NCBI RefSeq assembly: GCF_000419605.1
Contig: NZ_ATTI01000001.1
Coordinates: forward strand, 967,501-1,031,500
Direction of reading: 5' to 3'
Length of the DNA: 64,000 nt
DNA from: Sphingomonas phyllosphaerae 5.2
GTDB lineage: Bacteria; Pseudomonadota; Alphaproteobacteria; Sphingomonadales; Sphingomonadaceae
Made by a program: the position numbers and the translations under genes. Positions 8,635 through 17,460 of the stretch are shown in pieces. A model generated the notes under the pieces. It was not told where the DNA came from, did not search any database, and saw only the letters and a program-made list of their open reading frames with translations. Position 1 is the first letter of the stretch, and each line of letters opens with the position of its first letter.

Positions 8635-8677
8635 ACGAAAGAAAACGCGCCTTGATGTTGCGGTTTTCGTTTGCGCG
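8635..8677. promoter_or_regulatory. Candidate paired operator between amidohydrolase and GH36 genes
   Basis: Two inverted T-rich boxes face each other in this 129-bp divergent gap. One is ACGAAAGAAAACGCGC at 8635-8650, which reads GCGCGTTTTCTTTCGT on the minus strand. The other is GCGGTTTTCGTTTGCGCG at 8660-8677. The TTTTCGTTT/TTTCTTTCG cores match the boxes at 6392-6408, 11762-11782 and 17461-17476, so a shared DeoR-type regulator is likely. Confidence 0.5.
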
Positions 8678-8740
8678 TCGCCCTACGTTGGTGCAAGCTC
8701 TTTCTCATCGGCCACCGAGCCGCACAGGAGAGAGTAAGCG

Positions 8741-10834
8741 ATGCCGTTCACCTCCGTCACGCGCCGATCGTTGCTCGGCCGCCTGTTCGTGGGCGGTGCG
8801 ACGGTGGCGCTGCCTGATTTCGGCGGCGTGGTCTGGGCGGCTGCGCCCGCGGGCGTGCGGCTGAGTGATGGCACGCTGACGATTGACTATGATCGCGCGA
8901 TGCGCGCCATGGTCTCCTATCGCGACCGGGCGATCACGCCGCGCGCGCAGCCAGAGGCATTGTTCCTCGCGGGCACGACGCCGCTCGGCAACTTCCTGCT
9001 GCTCGATCATCGCGAGGAGGCCGTCTCTGCCGCGCACGGGAAGGGGCGGCGCCACCTGCTGCGCGCCACCGCGGGCGGCCAGATCGAGCAGCAGGTAGTG
9101 GTGACGTTCCTCGACGCTTATCCCGGCCTTGCGCTCTACGAGGTGCGCTACCGCAACACGGGCGCGGCGCCGCTGGCGATCGCCGGCTGGCGCATCGCGA
9201 CGCACGACCTGACCGCGCACGCGGACGGCGCCTGGACCTTCGCGGGCGCATCCTATCCCGACCGACGCGACTGGGTGCAGAAGGTCGCGCCTGGGTTCGA
9301 GCAGCGCAACTTCATGGGGATGAACGCCTCCGACTATGGCGGCGGCACGCCCGTGGCGGCGGTGTGGCGGCGCGACGTCGGGCTCGCGGTGGGGCATCTC
9401 GAGACCAGCCCACGCCAAGTTGCGCTGCCGGTCGCGGCGCAGCCCGGTGCCACCCGGATCGGGCTGAGCGGCGACCAGGCCGCACTGCTCGCGCCGGGCG
9501 CGACGCTGACGCTGCCGACCGCCTTCCTGATGGCGCATACCGGCGACCATTTCCGCCCGCTCGACGCCTATCGCCGGCTGATGGCCGAGCGCGGTGTGGC
9601 GGCGCCCGCGATCCCCGAGTCGAGCTACGGGCCGATCTGGTGCGCCTGGGGCTATGAGCGCGACTTCACGCTTGACCAGGTCTACGGCACGCTGCCCAAG
9701 GCCAAGGCGCTGGGCTTCGAATGGGCGGTGCTCGACGACGGCTGGCAGACCGCGGAGGGCGACTGGAAGCTCAACCCTGCCAAATTCCCGCGCGGCGACG
9801 CTGACATGCGCGCCTTCACCGACCGCATCAAGGCAGACGGCATGCGCCCGCGGCTGTGGCTCGCGCCGCTCGCCGTCGATCCCGGCACCGACCTGCTGCG
9901 CGACCATCCCGACATGCTGCTGCTCGATCGCGACGGCTCTGCGCAGAACGTCAGCTTCTGGAACGCTTTCACGCTCTGCCCTGCGTATCAGCCGACCGTC
10001 GACTATTTTCGCGCGCTGGTGCGCCGGATCATCACCGATTGGGGCTATGACGGGCTCAAGCTCGACGGCCAGCATCTCAACGGCGTCGCGCCCTGCTACA
10101 ATCCCGCACACCGCCACGCGCATCCGGAGGAATCGAGCGAGAAGCTGCAGGATTTCTGGAAGGCGATTCACGACGAGGCGGTCGCCGCCAACCCGGAAGC
10201 GATACTCGAGCTTTGCCCGTGCGGCGACAGTTTCGCTTTCCACAATCTGCCCGCGACCAACAACACGCCCGCGTCCGACCCGCTGTCTTCCTGGCAGATC
10301 CGGCTGAAGGGCAAGACCTTCAAGGCGCTGATGGGCCCGTCCGCGCCTTATTCGGGCGACCATGTCGAGCTCAGCGACGGCGGCGACGACTTCGCTTCGG
10401 CCTATGGCATCGGCGCGATTCCCTCGACCAAGTTCACCTGGCCCGAGGACACACCCAAGCCGATGGAGAAGCTGCCGCCTGGCGGCTTTGTGCTGACCCC
10501 TGCAAAGGAAGCTTTGTGGGGCAAATGGGTCGCGCTGTACCGCGAGCATATGCTACCCAAGGGGCGCTATCTCGGCGGGCTGTACGACATCGGCTTCGAC
10601 AAGCCCGAGGCGCACGCGATCGAGAAGGACGGCGTGCTTCACTACGCTTTTTACGCGGATACCTGGTCCGGTCCGATCGCGCTGCGCGGGCTCGGCGACG
10701 GCAGCTACGCGCTGGTCGACGGCTTTACCGGCCGCTCGCTCGGGACCGCCTCGCGCGCCAAGCCGACGCTCGCGGCGACGTTCGAGCGCGCGCTGCTGGT
10801 GCGCGCCACGCCGATCGCGCGAGGCGGGGCGTGA
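8741..10834 (+). CDS. GH36-family alpha-galactosidase / alpha-N-acetylgalactosaminidase
   Basis: This clan GH-D retaining glycosidase has 697 residues and removes alpha-linked galactose-type residues. The N-terminus has a TRRSLLGRLFVGG motif followed by a hydrophobic stretch and AAA, which looks like a Tat or Sec export signal. A beta-sandwich N-terminal domain precedes the TIM barrel, whose motifs include WAVLDDGWQT. The likely nucleophile is Asp442 in YDGLKLDGQ and the likely acid/base is Asp513 in TPASDPLSSW. The substrate-binding loop reads ELCPCGDSF rather than the C-x-x-G-x-R form common in GH36 alpha-galactosidases, so the specificity may differ. The start of the next gene overlaps its stop by 4 bases, so they are co-transcribed. 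Confidence 0.88.
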   Translation: MPFTSVTRRSLLGRLFVGGATVALPDFGGVVWAAAPAGVRLSDGTLTIDYDRAMRAMVSYRDRAITPRAQPEALFLAGTTPLGNFLLLDHREEAVSAAHGKGRRHLLRATAGGQIEQQVVVTFLDAYPGLALYEVRYRNTGAAPLAIAGWRIATHDLTAHADGAWTFAGASYPDRRDWVQKVAPGFEQRNFMGMNASDYGGGTPVAAVWRRDVGLAVGHLETSPRQVALPVAAQPGATRIGLSGDQAALLAPGATLTLPTAFLMAHTGDHFRPLDAYRRLMAERGVAAPAIPESSYGPIWCAWGYERDFTLDQVYGTLPKAKALGFEWAVLDDGWQTAEGDWKLNPAKFPRGDADMRAFTDRIKADGMRPRLWLAPLAVDPGTDLLRDHPDMLLLDRDGSAQNVSFWNAFTLCPAYQPTVDYFRALVRRIITDWGYDGLKLDGQHLNGVAPCYNPAHRHAHPEESSEKLQDFWKAIHDEAVAANPEAILELCPCGDSFAFHNLPATNNTPASDPLSSWQIRLKGKTFKALMGPSAPYSGDHVELSDGGDDFASAYGIGAIPSTKFTWPEDTPKPMEKLPPGGFVLTPAKEALWGKWVALYREHMLPKGRYLGGLYDIGFDKPEAHAIEKDGVLHYAFYADTWSGPIALRGLGDGSYALVDGFTGRSLGTASRAKPTLAATFERALLVRATPIARGGA

Positions 10835-11763
10835 GCGGGGCGACGCCGGCGCGGCGCGGCTGGCTCGTCAACGCGCTCGTCACCGTGGTGCTGTGGGGCG
10901 TGTGGGGCGCCTTCTCGGGCTTGTCGCCGCAGCGCGGCTTCCCTGAAACCTTGGTCTATGTCGTCTGGGCGCTGACGATGGTGCCGCCCGCGTTGGTCGT
11001 GCTGAAGCAGGCGGGCTGGAGGCTGGACCGCTCGCCGCGCGCGATCGGCTACGGCCTGGCGGTCGGGCTGCTCGGCGCGGGCGGGCAGATGCTGCTGTTC
11101 TACGCGGTGGCGCGCGGGCCGGCTTATCTGATCTTTCCGATCATCTCGCTGTCGCCGGTGGTAACGATCGCGATGTCCTCCCTGCTGCTGGGCGAGCGCA
11201 CCGGCAAATTGGGCGCGCTGGGCATCCTGCTCGCGCTGTTGGCGCTGCCCACCTTCGACTTCGCACCGGGCGCAGGCGGCGCGGGGGCATCGGGGGCGTG
11301 GCTGCTGCCAGCGGTGGCGGTGATGCTGTGCTGGGGCGTCCAGGCCTATTTCATGAAGGCGGCCAACCAGGTCACCTCGGCCGAGAGCATCTTCGTCTAC
11401 ATGACCTTGTCGGGCCTCGCCCTCGCGCCGATGGCCTGGGCGATGACCGATACCGGCCGCGCGATCAATTGGGGGCTCGACGGGCCCGGGCTCGCCGCGG
11501 CGATCCAATTGCTCAATGCGATCGGCGCGCTGACCCTGGTGTTCGCCTTCCGCTACGGCAAGGCGATCATTGTCGCGCCGCTCGCCAACGCGGGAGCGCC
11601 GCTCGCCACCGCGCTGATCTCGCTCGCGGTGCTCCATGTTTTGCCGGGGCCGATCAAGACGGTAGGGATCGTGCTCGCGCTCACCGCTTCTTTGCTGCTC
11701 GCAATCGAGCCGGACGCGGCCGATCCCGAGGGAGTTGCCGAGCCAGAAGTCGCGACAAATTAG
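10831..11763 (+). CDS. EamA/DMT-superfamily transporter (probable sugar permease)
   Basis: This inner-membrane protein of about 310 residues has around ten hydrophobic helices arranged as two five-helix EamA-like halves (for example VTVVLWGVWGAFSGL, YLIFPIISLSPVVTIAMSSLLLGE, GKAIIVAPLANAGAPLATALISL). The second half repeats the first. GTG 10831 overlaps the GH36 stop codon (GTGA), indicating translational coupling. In this setting it most likely carries the liberated monosaccharide into the cytoplasm. That fits the ATP-dependent kinase encoded at 14247, since no PTS components are present. The direction of transport and the substrate are inferred from context only. Confidence 0.8.
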   Translation: MSGATPARRGWLVNALVTVVLWGVWGAFSGLSPQRGFPETLVYVVWALTMVPPALVVLKQAGWRLDRSPRAIGYGLAVGLLGAGGQMLLFYAVARGPAYLIFPIISLSPVVTIAMSSLLLGERTGKLGALGILLALLALPTFDFAPGAGGAGASGAWLLPAVAVMLCWGVQAYFMKAANQVTSAESIFVYMTLSGLALAPMAWAMTDTGRAINWGLDGPGLAAAIQLLNAIGALTLVFAFRYGKAIIVAPLANAGAPLATALISLAVLHVLPGPIKTVGIVLALTASLLLAIEPDAADPEGVAEPEVATN

Positions 11764-11812
11764 TTTCGCTAAGTTTCGCTTTCTTGTGTTCCGCTTCGGC
11801 TGACGCTATGCA
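11762..11812 (+). promoter_or_regulatory. Promoter and repeated operator upstream of the kbaZ-agaS-kinase operon
   Basis: The sequence AGTTTCGCT is repeated directly at 11762-11770 and 11772-11780, followed by TTCTTGTG. A promoter-like pair TTGTGT (11784-11789) and TATGCA (11807-11812), 17 bases apart, lies immediately downstream. The T-rich box directly upstream of the -35 matches the arrangement before the two receptors, which suggests repression by the DeoR-family regulator. Confidence 0.55.
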
Positions 11813-11834
11813 AGTCGCGTAAAGGGAGACGCAC

Positions 11835-13118
11835 GTGCAGATACTTCTCGAGCTGGCGAACCGGCATAAGGCGGGGGAACGCGTCGGCGTGACCTCGGTG
11901 TGCTCGGCGCATCCGTTGGTAATCGAGGCGGCGCTGCGCCACGCGCTGGCGCACGGCGCGCCGTTCGCGCTGGTGGAGGCGACGTCCAACCAGGTGAACC
12001 AGGACGGCGGCTATACCGGCATGGTCCCGGCCGACTTCCGCGCCTTCGTGGAGCGCATCGCGGAGCGGGTTGCCTACCCGCTTGAGCGGCTGGTACTGGG
12101 CGGCGACCATCTCGGCCCCAACGCCTGGAGCTCGCTTCCGGCGGCCGAGGCGATGGACAAGGCCGAGGTGATGGTCGCCGACTATGTCCGCGCCGGCTTC
12201 GCCAAGATCCACCTCGACTGCTCGATGAGCTGCGCCGACGATCCCGTGCCGCTGCCCGAACGGACAATCGCCGAGCGCGCCGCGCGCCTGTGCCGCGCCG
12301 CGGAGGACGCCTATGAAGGTGACCCCGCCGCCGCCCCGGTCTATGTCATCGGGACCGAAGTGCCGGTTCCCGGCGGTGCCGCGGAGGATCTGGACGAGCT
12401 GGCGGTTACCGATCACGACGCGGCGATCGCCACCGTCGACATGCACCGCGACCTGTTCCGCGCTGCTGGCCTCTCCGATGCGTGGGAGCGCGTGATCGCC
12501 ACCGTCGTCCAGCCCGGTGTCGAGTTCGATCATGACAAGGTGGTCGACTATCGGCCCGAGCGCGCGGTGGCGCTGAGCCGCGCGATCGAGCCGGTGCCGC
12601 ATCTCGTCTACGAGGCGCACTCGACCGACTATCAAACTCCTCAAGCGCTCGCCGCGCTGGTGCGCGACCATTTTGCGATCCTCAAGGTCGGCCCCGGCGT
12701 CACCTTCGCGCTGCGCGAGGCGCTCTGGGCGCTCGACGCGATCGAGCGCGAGACGATCGCCGATCACGCGCGCGCTAATCTAAGGGCGGTCACGCTCGAG
12801 CGGCTGCGCGCCGAGCCTAAGAACTGGGCCAAATACTACCACGCCACCGGTGCCGCGCTCGACCTGCAATTGCAGTACAGCCTGTCGGACCGCATCCGCT
12901 ACTACTGGCCCGACGCGACGATCGTGGCGGCGCAGGAGCGGCTGTTCGCCAACCTGCGCGAGACCCCGCCCGCGCTGCCGCTGCTCAGCCAGTATCTGCC
13001 CGCAGCCTATGCCGCCGTACGTGCCGGTCGCGCCGGCCTGGACCCCGCCGAGCTCGTGATGGCCCAGGTCGGCGCTACGCTCGACGCCTATCATGGAGCC
13101 TGTTTTCCTCATGACTGA
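11835..13118 (+). CDS. kbaZ: KbaZ/GatZ/AgaZ-family protein (tagatose-bisphosphate aldolase-associated)
   Basis: This protein of 427 residues belongs to the GatZ/KbaZ family. Such proteins are annotated as non-catalytic subunits of D-tagatose-1,6-bisphosphate aldolase, and in some bacteria have been proposed to act as tagatose-6-phosphate kinases. Family blocks are present: VGVTSVCSAHPLVIEAAL, EATSNQVNQDGGYTGM, LGGDHLGPNAWSSLPA, KIHLDCSMSCADDP and YEAHSTDYQTP. The GTG start at 11835 is preceded by GGGAG. The AgaS-like gene starts inside its end, so the two are translationally coupled. No GatY/KbaY catalytic aldolase is encoded in the window, which leaves either a distant partner or the kinase interpretation open. 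Confidence 0.9.
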   Translation: MQILLELANRHKAGERVGVTSVCSAHPLVIEAALRHALAHGAPFALVEATSNQVNQDGGYTGMVPADFRAFVERIAERVAYPLERLVLGGDHLGPNAWSSLPAAEAMDKAEVMVADYVRAGFAKIHLDCSMSCADDPVPLPERTIAERAARLCRAAEDAYEGDPAAAPVYVIGTEVPVPGGAAEDLDELAVTDHDAAIATVDMHRDLFRAAGLSDAWERVIATVVQPGVEFDHDKVVDYRPERAVALSRAIEPVPHLVYEAHSTDYQTPQALAALVRDHFAILKVGPGVTFALREALWALDAIERETIADHARANLRAVTLERLRAEPKNWAKYYHATGAALDLQLQYSLSDRIRYYWPDATIVAAQERLFANLRETPPALPLLSQYLPAAYAAVRAGRAGLDPAELVMAQVGATLDAYHGACFPHD

Positions 13119-14250
13119 TACGCTGATCGCCGCCGCCGCGGAGCCCGGCGACACCTCGTGGACGCGCCGCGAAATCGCGCAGCAACCGGTGACGCTGCGC
13201 GCCACCCAGGCGCTGCTGCGTGATGCGCGCGCCGAGATCGAGGCCTTCCTCGCGCCGCTGCTGGCACGGCCCGAACTGCGCATCGTGCTCACCGGCGCGG
13301 GCACCTCGGCCTTCATCGGCGAGTGCCTCGCGCCCTGGCTGTCGCGCGTGCTCGGCCGCGCGGTCGAGGCGATCGCCACCACCGACATCGTTGGCGCGCC
13401 AGATTTGTACCTGCGCGCCGACGCGCCGACACTGCTGGTGTCGTTCGGCCGCTCGGGAAGCAGCCCGGAGAGCGTCGCAGCGGTCGAGCTGGTTGACCGC
13501 CGCGTCGCCGAGGCGAACCATCTGATCGTGACCTGCAACGCCGACGGCGAGCTGGCGCGGCGCGGCGGCGAGCGCACGCATGTGATCGTGCTGCCCGAGG
13601 CGACGCACGACCGCAGCTTCGCGATGACTTCGAGCTTCACCGCGATGACGCTGGCGGCGCTGTCCGCGCTCGGTGGAATCGATGCGCTGGACGATCGGAT
13701 CGAGGCGATCGCGGCGGGCGTCGCCGACATGCTGGCGCACGCCGAGCCGGTCGCCGCGGCACTCGCAGGCCGCGGCTTCGACCGCGTCGTCTATCTCGGC
13801 AGCGGCGTGTTCACCGGGCTGGCGCGCGAGGCGGCGCTCAAGCTGATGGAGCTGAGCGACGGCGCGGTCGTCACCGCGTTCGACAGCGCGCTCGGCTTCC
13901 GTCACGGTCCCAAGACGATCGTGACCGATCGTACTTTGGTGGTGGTGTTCGTCGCCAACGACCCGCTGACGCGTCGCTACGATCTGGACATCGTCGCCGA
14001 GCTGCGTGCCGACGCGCGGGCGGGCGACGTGGTGGTGGTCGCGGCACGGCCTGACCCGGCCGCGACGATCGCGCTCGCCGCGATGGAAAGCGCGCCCGAC
14101 GCCGACTTGTTGTTCCCCTTCATCGTGCCGGCGCAGCTGTTCGCGCTCCACGTCTCGCTCGCGCTCGGGCTGACGCCCGACCAGCCCAATGCGAGCGGCA
14201 CCGTCAACCGCGTAGTGCAGGGCGTGAGAATCCACGCCAGGGAGGCATGA
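13111..14250 (+). CDS. agaS: SIS-domain sugar isomerase/deaminase (AgaS-like)
   Basis: This cytosolic protein of 379 residues has two sugar-isomerase (SIS) domains. AgaS-type enzymes convert galactosamine-6-phosphate to tagatose-6-phosphate. Conserved blocks are LTGAGTSAFIGE and VSFGRSGSSPESVAAVEL in the first SIS domain, then YLGSGVFTGLAREAALKLME and LGFRHGPKTIV in the second. ATG 13111 overlaps the kbaZ stop and gives the usual N-terminus (TDTLIAAA...SWTRREIAQQP). ATG 13093 is an alternative. The next gene overlaps by ATGA. A GlmS-like role is unlikely because no glutaminase domain is present. Confidence 0.88.
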   Translation: MTDTLIAAAAEPGDTSWTRREIAQQPVTLRATQALLRDARAEIEAFLAPLLARPELRIVLTGAGTSAFIGECLAPWLSRVLGRAVEAIATTDIVGAPDLYLRADAPTLLVSFGRSGSSPESVAAVELVDRRVAEANHLIVTCNADGELARRGGERTHVIVLPEATHDRSFAMTSSFTAMTLAALSALGGIDALDDRIEAIAAGVADMLAHAEPVAAALAGRGFDRVVYLGSGVFTGLAREAALKLMELSDGAVVTAFDSALGFRHGPKTIVTDRTLVVVFVANDPLTRRYDLDIVAELRADARAGDVVVVAARPDPAATIALAAMESAPDADLLFPFIVPAQLFALHVSLALGLTPDQPNASGTVNRVVQGVRIHAREA

Positions 14251-15191
14251 GCGTCAGCCGCTACCTCGGCGTCGACGGCGGCGGGACCAAGACCGAGTTC
14301 GTCTGCATCGACGCCGCGGGCGCGGTGATCGCGCGCGCGGTGACCGGCACGACCTATCATCTCGAGGTCGGCGAGGACGAGGCGGTACGCCGGATTGCCG
14401 AGGGAGTGAGCGCAATCTGCACCCAGATCGGCGCAACGCCGGAGAACCTCGATCAGGTCTTCCTCGGGCTGCCTGCCTATGGTGAGGACAGAAGCGTCGA
14501 CCCGCGGCTCGACGCTGCGGTGGGCGCGCTGCTGGGTCACGCGCGCTATCGCTGCGACAATGACATGGTATGCGGCTGGGCGGGATCGCTGGCGTGCGCT
14601 GACGGAATCAACGTCGTCGCGGGCACCGGCTCGATCGCTTATGGCGAACGCGGCGGCTGCGGGGCGCGTGCGGGGGGCTGGGGCGAGGTTTTCGGTGACG
14701 AGGGCTCGGCCTATTGGATCGCGCGCGCTGGCTTCGCGGCTTTCTCGCGGATGAGCGACGGGCGCGTCGCGATCGGACCGCTGCACGCGCTGCTGCGCGA
14801 GGCGCTGGCGCTCGACGACGACCTGGCGCTGTGCGAGCGCGTGATGGGCGAGCGCGGCATGGCACGTGGCGAGGTCGCTGCGCTCGCCACTGTCATATCG
14901 CGCGCGGCGGACGCGGGTGACGTCGCCGCTTGCACGATCCTTAGCAAGGCGGGGCACGAACTGGTGCTTCTCGCGACCGCACTGCGCGACCGGCTGAGCT
15001 TCGATCCAGAGGAGCGCGTGCCGGTATCCTGGTCGGGCGGCGTGCTCGCCAACGTGCCGGCGGTGCGCGCCGCCTTCGCTGCGGGGTTGGAGGCGGCAGG
15101 CTGTACACCGGTCGAGCCGCTCCACCCGCCCGGCTTTGGCGCCGCGCTCTACGCTCGCCACCTCGCCACCTCCCGATCCTCGCTCCTGTAG
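14247..15191 (+). CDS. BadF/BadG-type ATPase, probable N-acetylhexosamine kinase
   Basis: This 314-residue ASKHA-fold kinase is related to N-acetylglucosamine kinase and probably phosphorylates the imported amino sugar. The phosphate-1 loop is YLGVDGGGTKTEF. The phosphate-2 region is INVVAGTGSIAYGE, followed by GGWGEVFGDEGSAYWIAR, which is typical of NAGK-like members. The adenosine motif region is WSGGVLANVPAVRAAF. It starts by ATGA overlap with agaS. Next to AgaS and KbaZ homologues, a GalNAc kinase is the best guess. GlcNAc or glucosamine remain possible, since the sequence alone does not decide the sugar. Confidence 0.85.
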   Translation: MSVSRYLGVDGGGTKTEFVCIDAAGAVIARAVTGTTYHLEVGEDEAVRRIAEGVSAICTQIGATPENLDQVFLGLPAYGEDRSVDPRLDAAVGALLGHARYRCDNDMVCGWAGSLACADGINVVAGTGSIAYGERGGCGARAGGWGEVFGDEGSAYWIARAGFAAFSRMSDGRVAIGPLHALLREALALDDDLALCERVMGERGMARGEVAALATVISRAADAGDVAACTILSKAGHELVLLATALRDRLSFDPEERVPVSWSGGVLANVPAVRAAFAAGLEAAGCTPVEPLHPPGFGAALYARHLATSRSSLL

Positions 15192-15245
15192 CGCCGCCGG
15201 CTCGGGCCGATCATGATCCACTCGCTCCCGTCGAGGTCCCGTTCG

Positions 15246-17177
15246 ATGCATCTGCCGACCCTGTCTCTCTCCGTGCTTGCCCTCGCGCTGGCCAACCCGG
15301 CTGCGGCCGCTCCAGACCCGCTCGCGCCGACCGGGCGCTGGTCGCCGCCCGAGCATGCCGCTGCGCGCACGCCGCCGATGGGGTGGAGCTCGTGGAACGC
15401 CTTCCGCACCGAGGTCGACGAGGCAAAGGTGCTCGGCGCCGCGCAGAAGCTGGTCGACAGCGGACTGGCGAAGCTCGGCTATCGCTACGTCAACGTCGAC
15501 GACGGCTGGTGGCTCAAACGCCGCAGTAGCGACGGCAAACTGATGATCCGCACGCGCATCTTCCCTTCGGCCGCGATCGCCGGCGGCGACAGCAGCTTTC
15601 GTCCCTTTACCGATCGGCTTCACGCGATGGGGCTCAAGGCCGGTCTATACAGCGACATCGGGCGCAACGCGTGCTCGCAGGCCTATGACCTTCACTCTCC
15701 CAACCTGCCCGAGGGGACAACGGCGGAGCGTGAGGTCGGGCTGTACGGCCATGTCGATCAGGACACCGCGCTCTATTTCCGCGACTGGGGTTTCGACTAT
15801 CTGAAGGTCGATGCCTGCGGGATCAACGTCTACGCACCCGGTGCACCCGTGGTGCTTCAGAACGGCTATCGCCCGTTCCCGCCACTGATCGACCAGGCCT
15901 CGATCAACCGCACCGACGTGGCGCAGGTGCGCTCGCTCTATGCCACGGTCGCGGCGGCGGTCCGGCGCTACCGGCCCGACGGCGATGCGATCCTGGCGCT
16001 TTGCACCTGGGGCAGCGCCGACGTGCGTCGCTGGGGCAAGGACGTCGGCCAGATGTGGCGCACCAGCCAGGACATAACGCCGCACTGGACGCGCATGCTC
16101 CACTCGTTCGACAGCGCGTCGACCCGCGCGCTCTACGCGAGGCCTGGGGCGTGGAACGATCCCGACATGCTTTTCATCGGGCAGGGCGACTTCGATGCGC
16201 AGCACCTCACCGAGGCGCGCACGCATTTTGCGCTCTGGGCGATCATCAACGCACCCTTGTTCATCGGCTACGACCTGCGCCAGGCACCCGACAGCCTGAT
16301 GAAGATCTGGGGCAATGCGGATATCGTGCGCGTCAACCAGGATCCAGGCGGCCACCAGGGCGTGATCGCTTATGCCTCGGACGACGTGCAGACGATCGTG
16401 AAGACGTTGAGCAACGGCCACAAGGCGGTCGTCCTGCTCAATCGCGGCATGGCGCCGGCGGCGATCAATCTCACCGCAGCGCAGCTGAAGTTCGCGCCCG
16501 ATGCACCGATCACGCTCCGCGACCTGTGGAGCGGGCGAACGCTGTCTCCCTTCAACCGCGAAACCGCCTTCACGCTGGCGCCGCGTGAGAGCCGCGTCTT
16601 CGAGGTCGGCGGTACGCGCCGGCTGAGTGACGGCATGTACCTCTCCGAGGTGCCTGGCGACGTCAACGTTGCAGCTGACGGCGTCGTGGCGCCGGAGCCG
16701 GATCCGGTCGTGCATCGCATGATAGGGCAGTGGAGCGGGACGCGCGACACCGGCGAGCGCCCCACCTACGCCGGGTGGGGCGGCGCGCAGGCCGACGCCA
16801 CACCCTTCGACCAGACACTGCAGGTCGCCGGGCGCGCTTACGACACCGGCCTCGGGGTGCTGGCGCAGTCGCGGCTGGAGGTGCGCGCGCGCGGCGCCGA
16901 GCGGTTCGAGGCCTTGGTCGGCGTCGACGATTCGACCCGAGACACGTACGACGCGGTCGAGTTCCTGGTCTATGGCGACGGGCGGCTGCTCGGGCGTTCG
17001 GGCACGATGCGCTTCGGCATGGCGGCGCGCCCGCTGCGTGTCGAACTGCGCGGCGCACGCGTGATCGAGTTGGTCACGCGCAAGGTCGGGCGCGTCACCG
17101 ATCTGCCCCTCGTCACTACCTGGGCGGAAGCCGCGCTGCGCGGCGGTGCAGCGTCGATCACCGGGAGTGGTAGCTGA
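15246..17177 (+). CDS. GH27 glycosidase with C-terminal NPCBM module; alpha-GalNAc-ase candidate
   Basis: This secreted retaining glycosidase has 643 residues. The signal peptide ends near ANPAAAA. The GH27 barrel begins with TPPMGWSSWNAF and has YVNVDDGWW, the nucleophile Asp189 in YLKVDACG, the acid/base Asp276 in WRTSQDI and WNDPDML. The recognition loop reads Cys253-Thr254-Trp255-Gly256-Ser257. Alpha-galactosidases have C-E-W there, whereas human alpha-N-acetylgalactosaminidase has C-S-W-P-A. The C-terminal approximately 150 residues (YAGWGGAQAD to RVTDLPLVTTWAEA) form an NPCBM carbohydrate-binding module. ATG 15246 has GAGG about 9 bases upstream. The gene is last in the kbaZ operon, after a gap of 54 bases. 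Confidence 0.92.
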   Translation: MHLPTLSLSVLALALANPAAAAPDPLAPTGRWSPPEHAAARTPPMGWSSWNAFRTEVDEAKVLGAAQKLVDSGLAKLGYRYVNVDDGWWLKRRSSDGKLMIRTRIFPSAAIAGGDSSFRPFTDRLHAMGLKAGLYSDIGRNACSQAYDLHSPNLPEGTTAEREVGLYGHVDQDTALYFRDWGFDYLKVDACGINVYAPGAPVVLQNGYRPFPPLIDQASINRTDVAQVRSLYATVAAAVRRYRPDGDAILALCTWGSADVRRWGKDVGQMWRTSQDITPHWTRMLHSFDSASTRALYARPGAWNDPDMLFIGQGDFDAQHLTEARTHFALWAIINAPLFIGYDLRQAPDSLMKIWGNADIVRVNQDPGGHQGVIAYASDDVQTIVKTLSNGHKAVVLLNRGMAPAAINLTAAQLKFAPDAPITLRDLWSGRTLSPFNRETAFTLAPRESRVFEVGGTRRLSDGMYLSEVPGDVNVAADGVVAPEPDPVVHRMIGQWSGTRDTGERPTYAGWGGAQADATPFDQTLQVAGRAYDTGLGVLAQSRLEVRARGAERFEALVGVDDSTRDTYDAVEFLVYGDGRLLGRSGTMRFGMAARPLRVELRGARVIELVTRKVGRVTDLPLVTTWAEAALRGGAASITGSGS

Positions 17178-17460
17178 CCGGCGTTCGGCAGGAAGCCGCC
17201 GTCGTTACCCCCGCCCGCGTCGTAGCGACGGTCCAGCGCCCGCCAGGCTCGACGGCGACGGTCCGGGCGACCGGCCTTTAAACTCCGTTCCTCCGCCACG
17301 GCAGCGGTCGCGCGCGCCATCCGCGAGACGGCTTGCTCATGTCATCGCCGCCTTGCAACCTCCTGTCCGGCACCCGTTGGCCCCGACGGCGCGAACGACG
17401 TCGAAGCACGTTTGTTGCGCGTGATTTACGCAAAGTCACGCCTTCGAACTTAGCGCTGTA

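Noticed and set aside
8705..10549. A 614-codon open frame on the minus strand opposite the GH36 gene
   Set aside because: It is a shadow of a GC-rich coding frame. Its translation is Arg/Gly/His-rich without family motifs, and the plus-strand gene has clear catalytic motifs.
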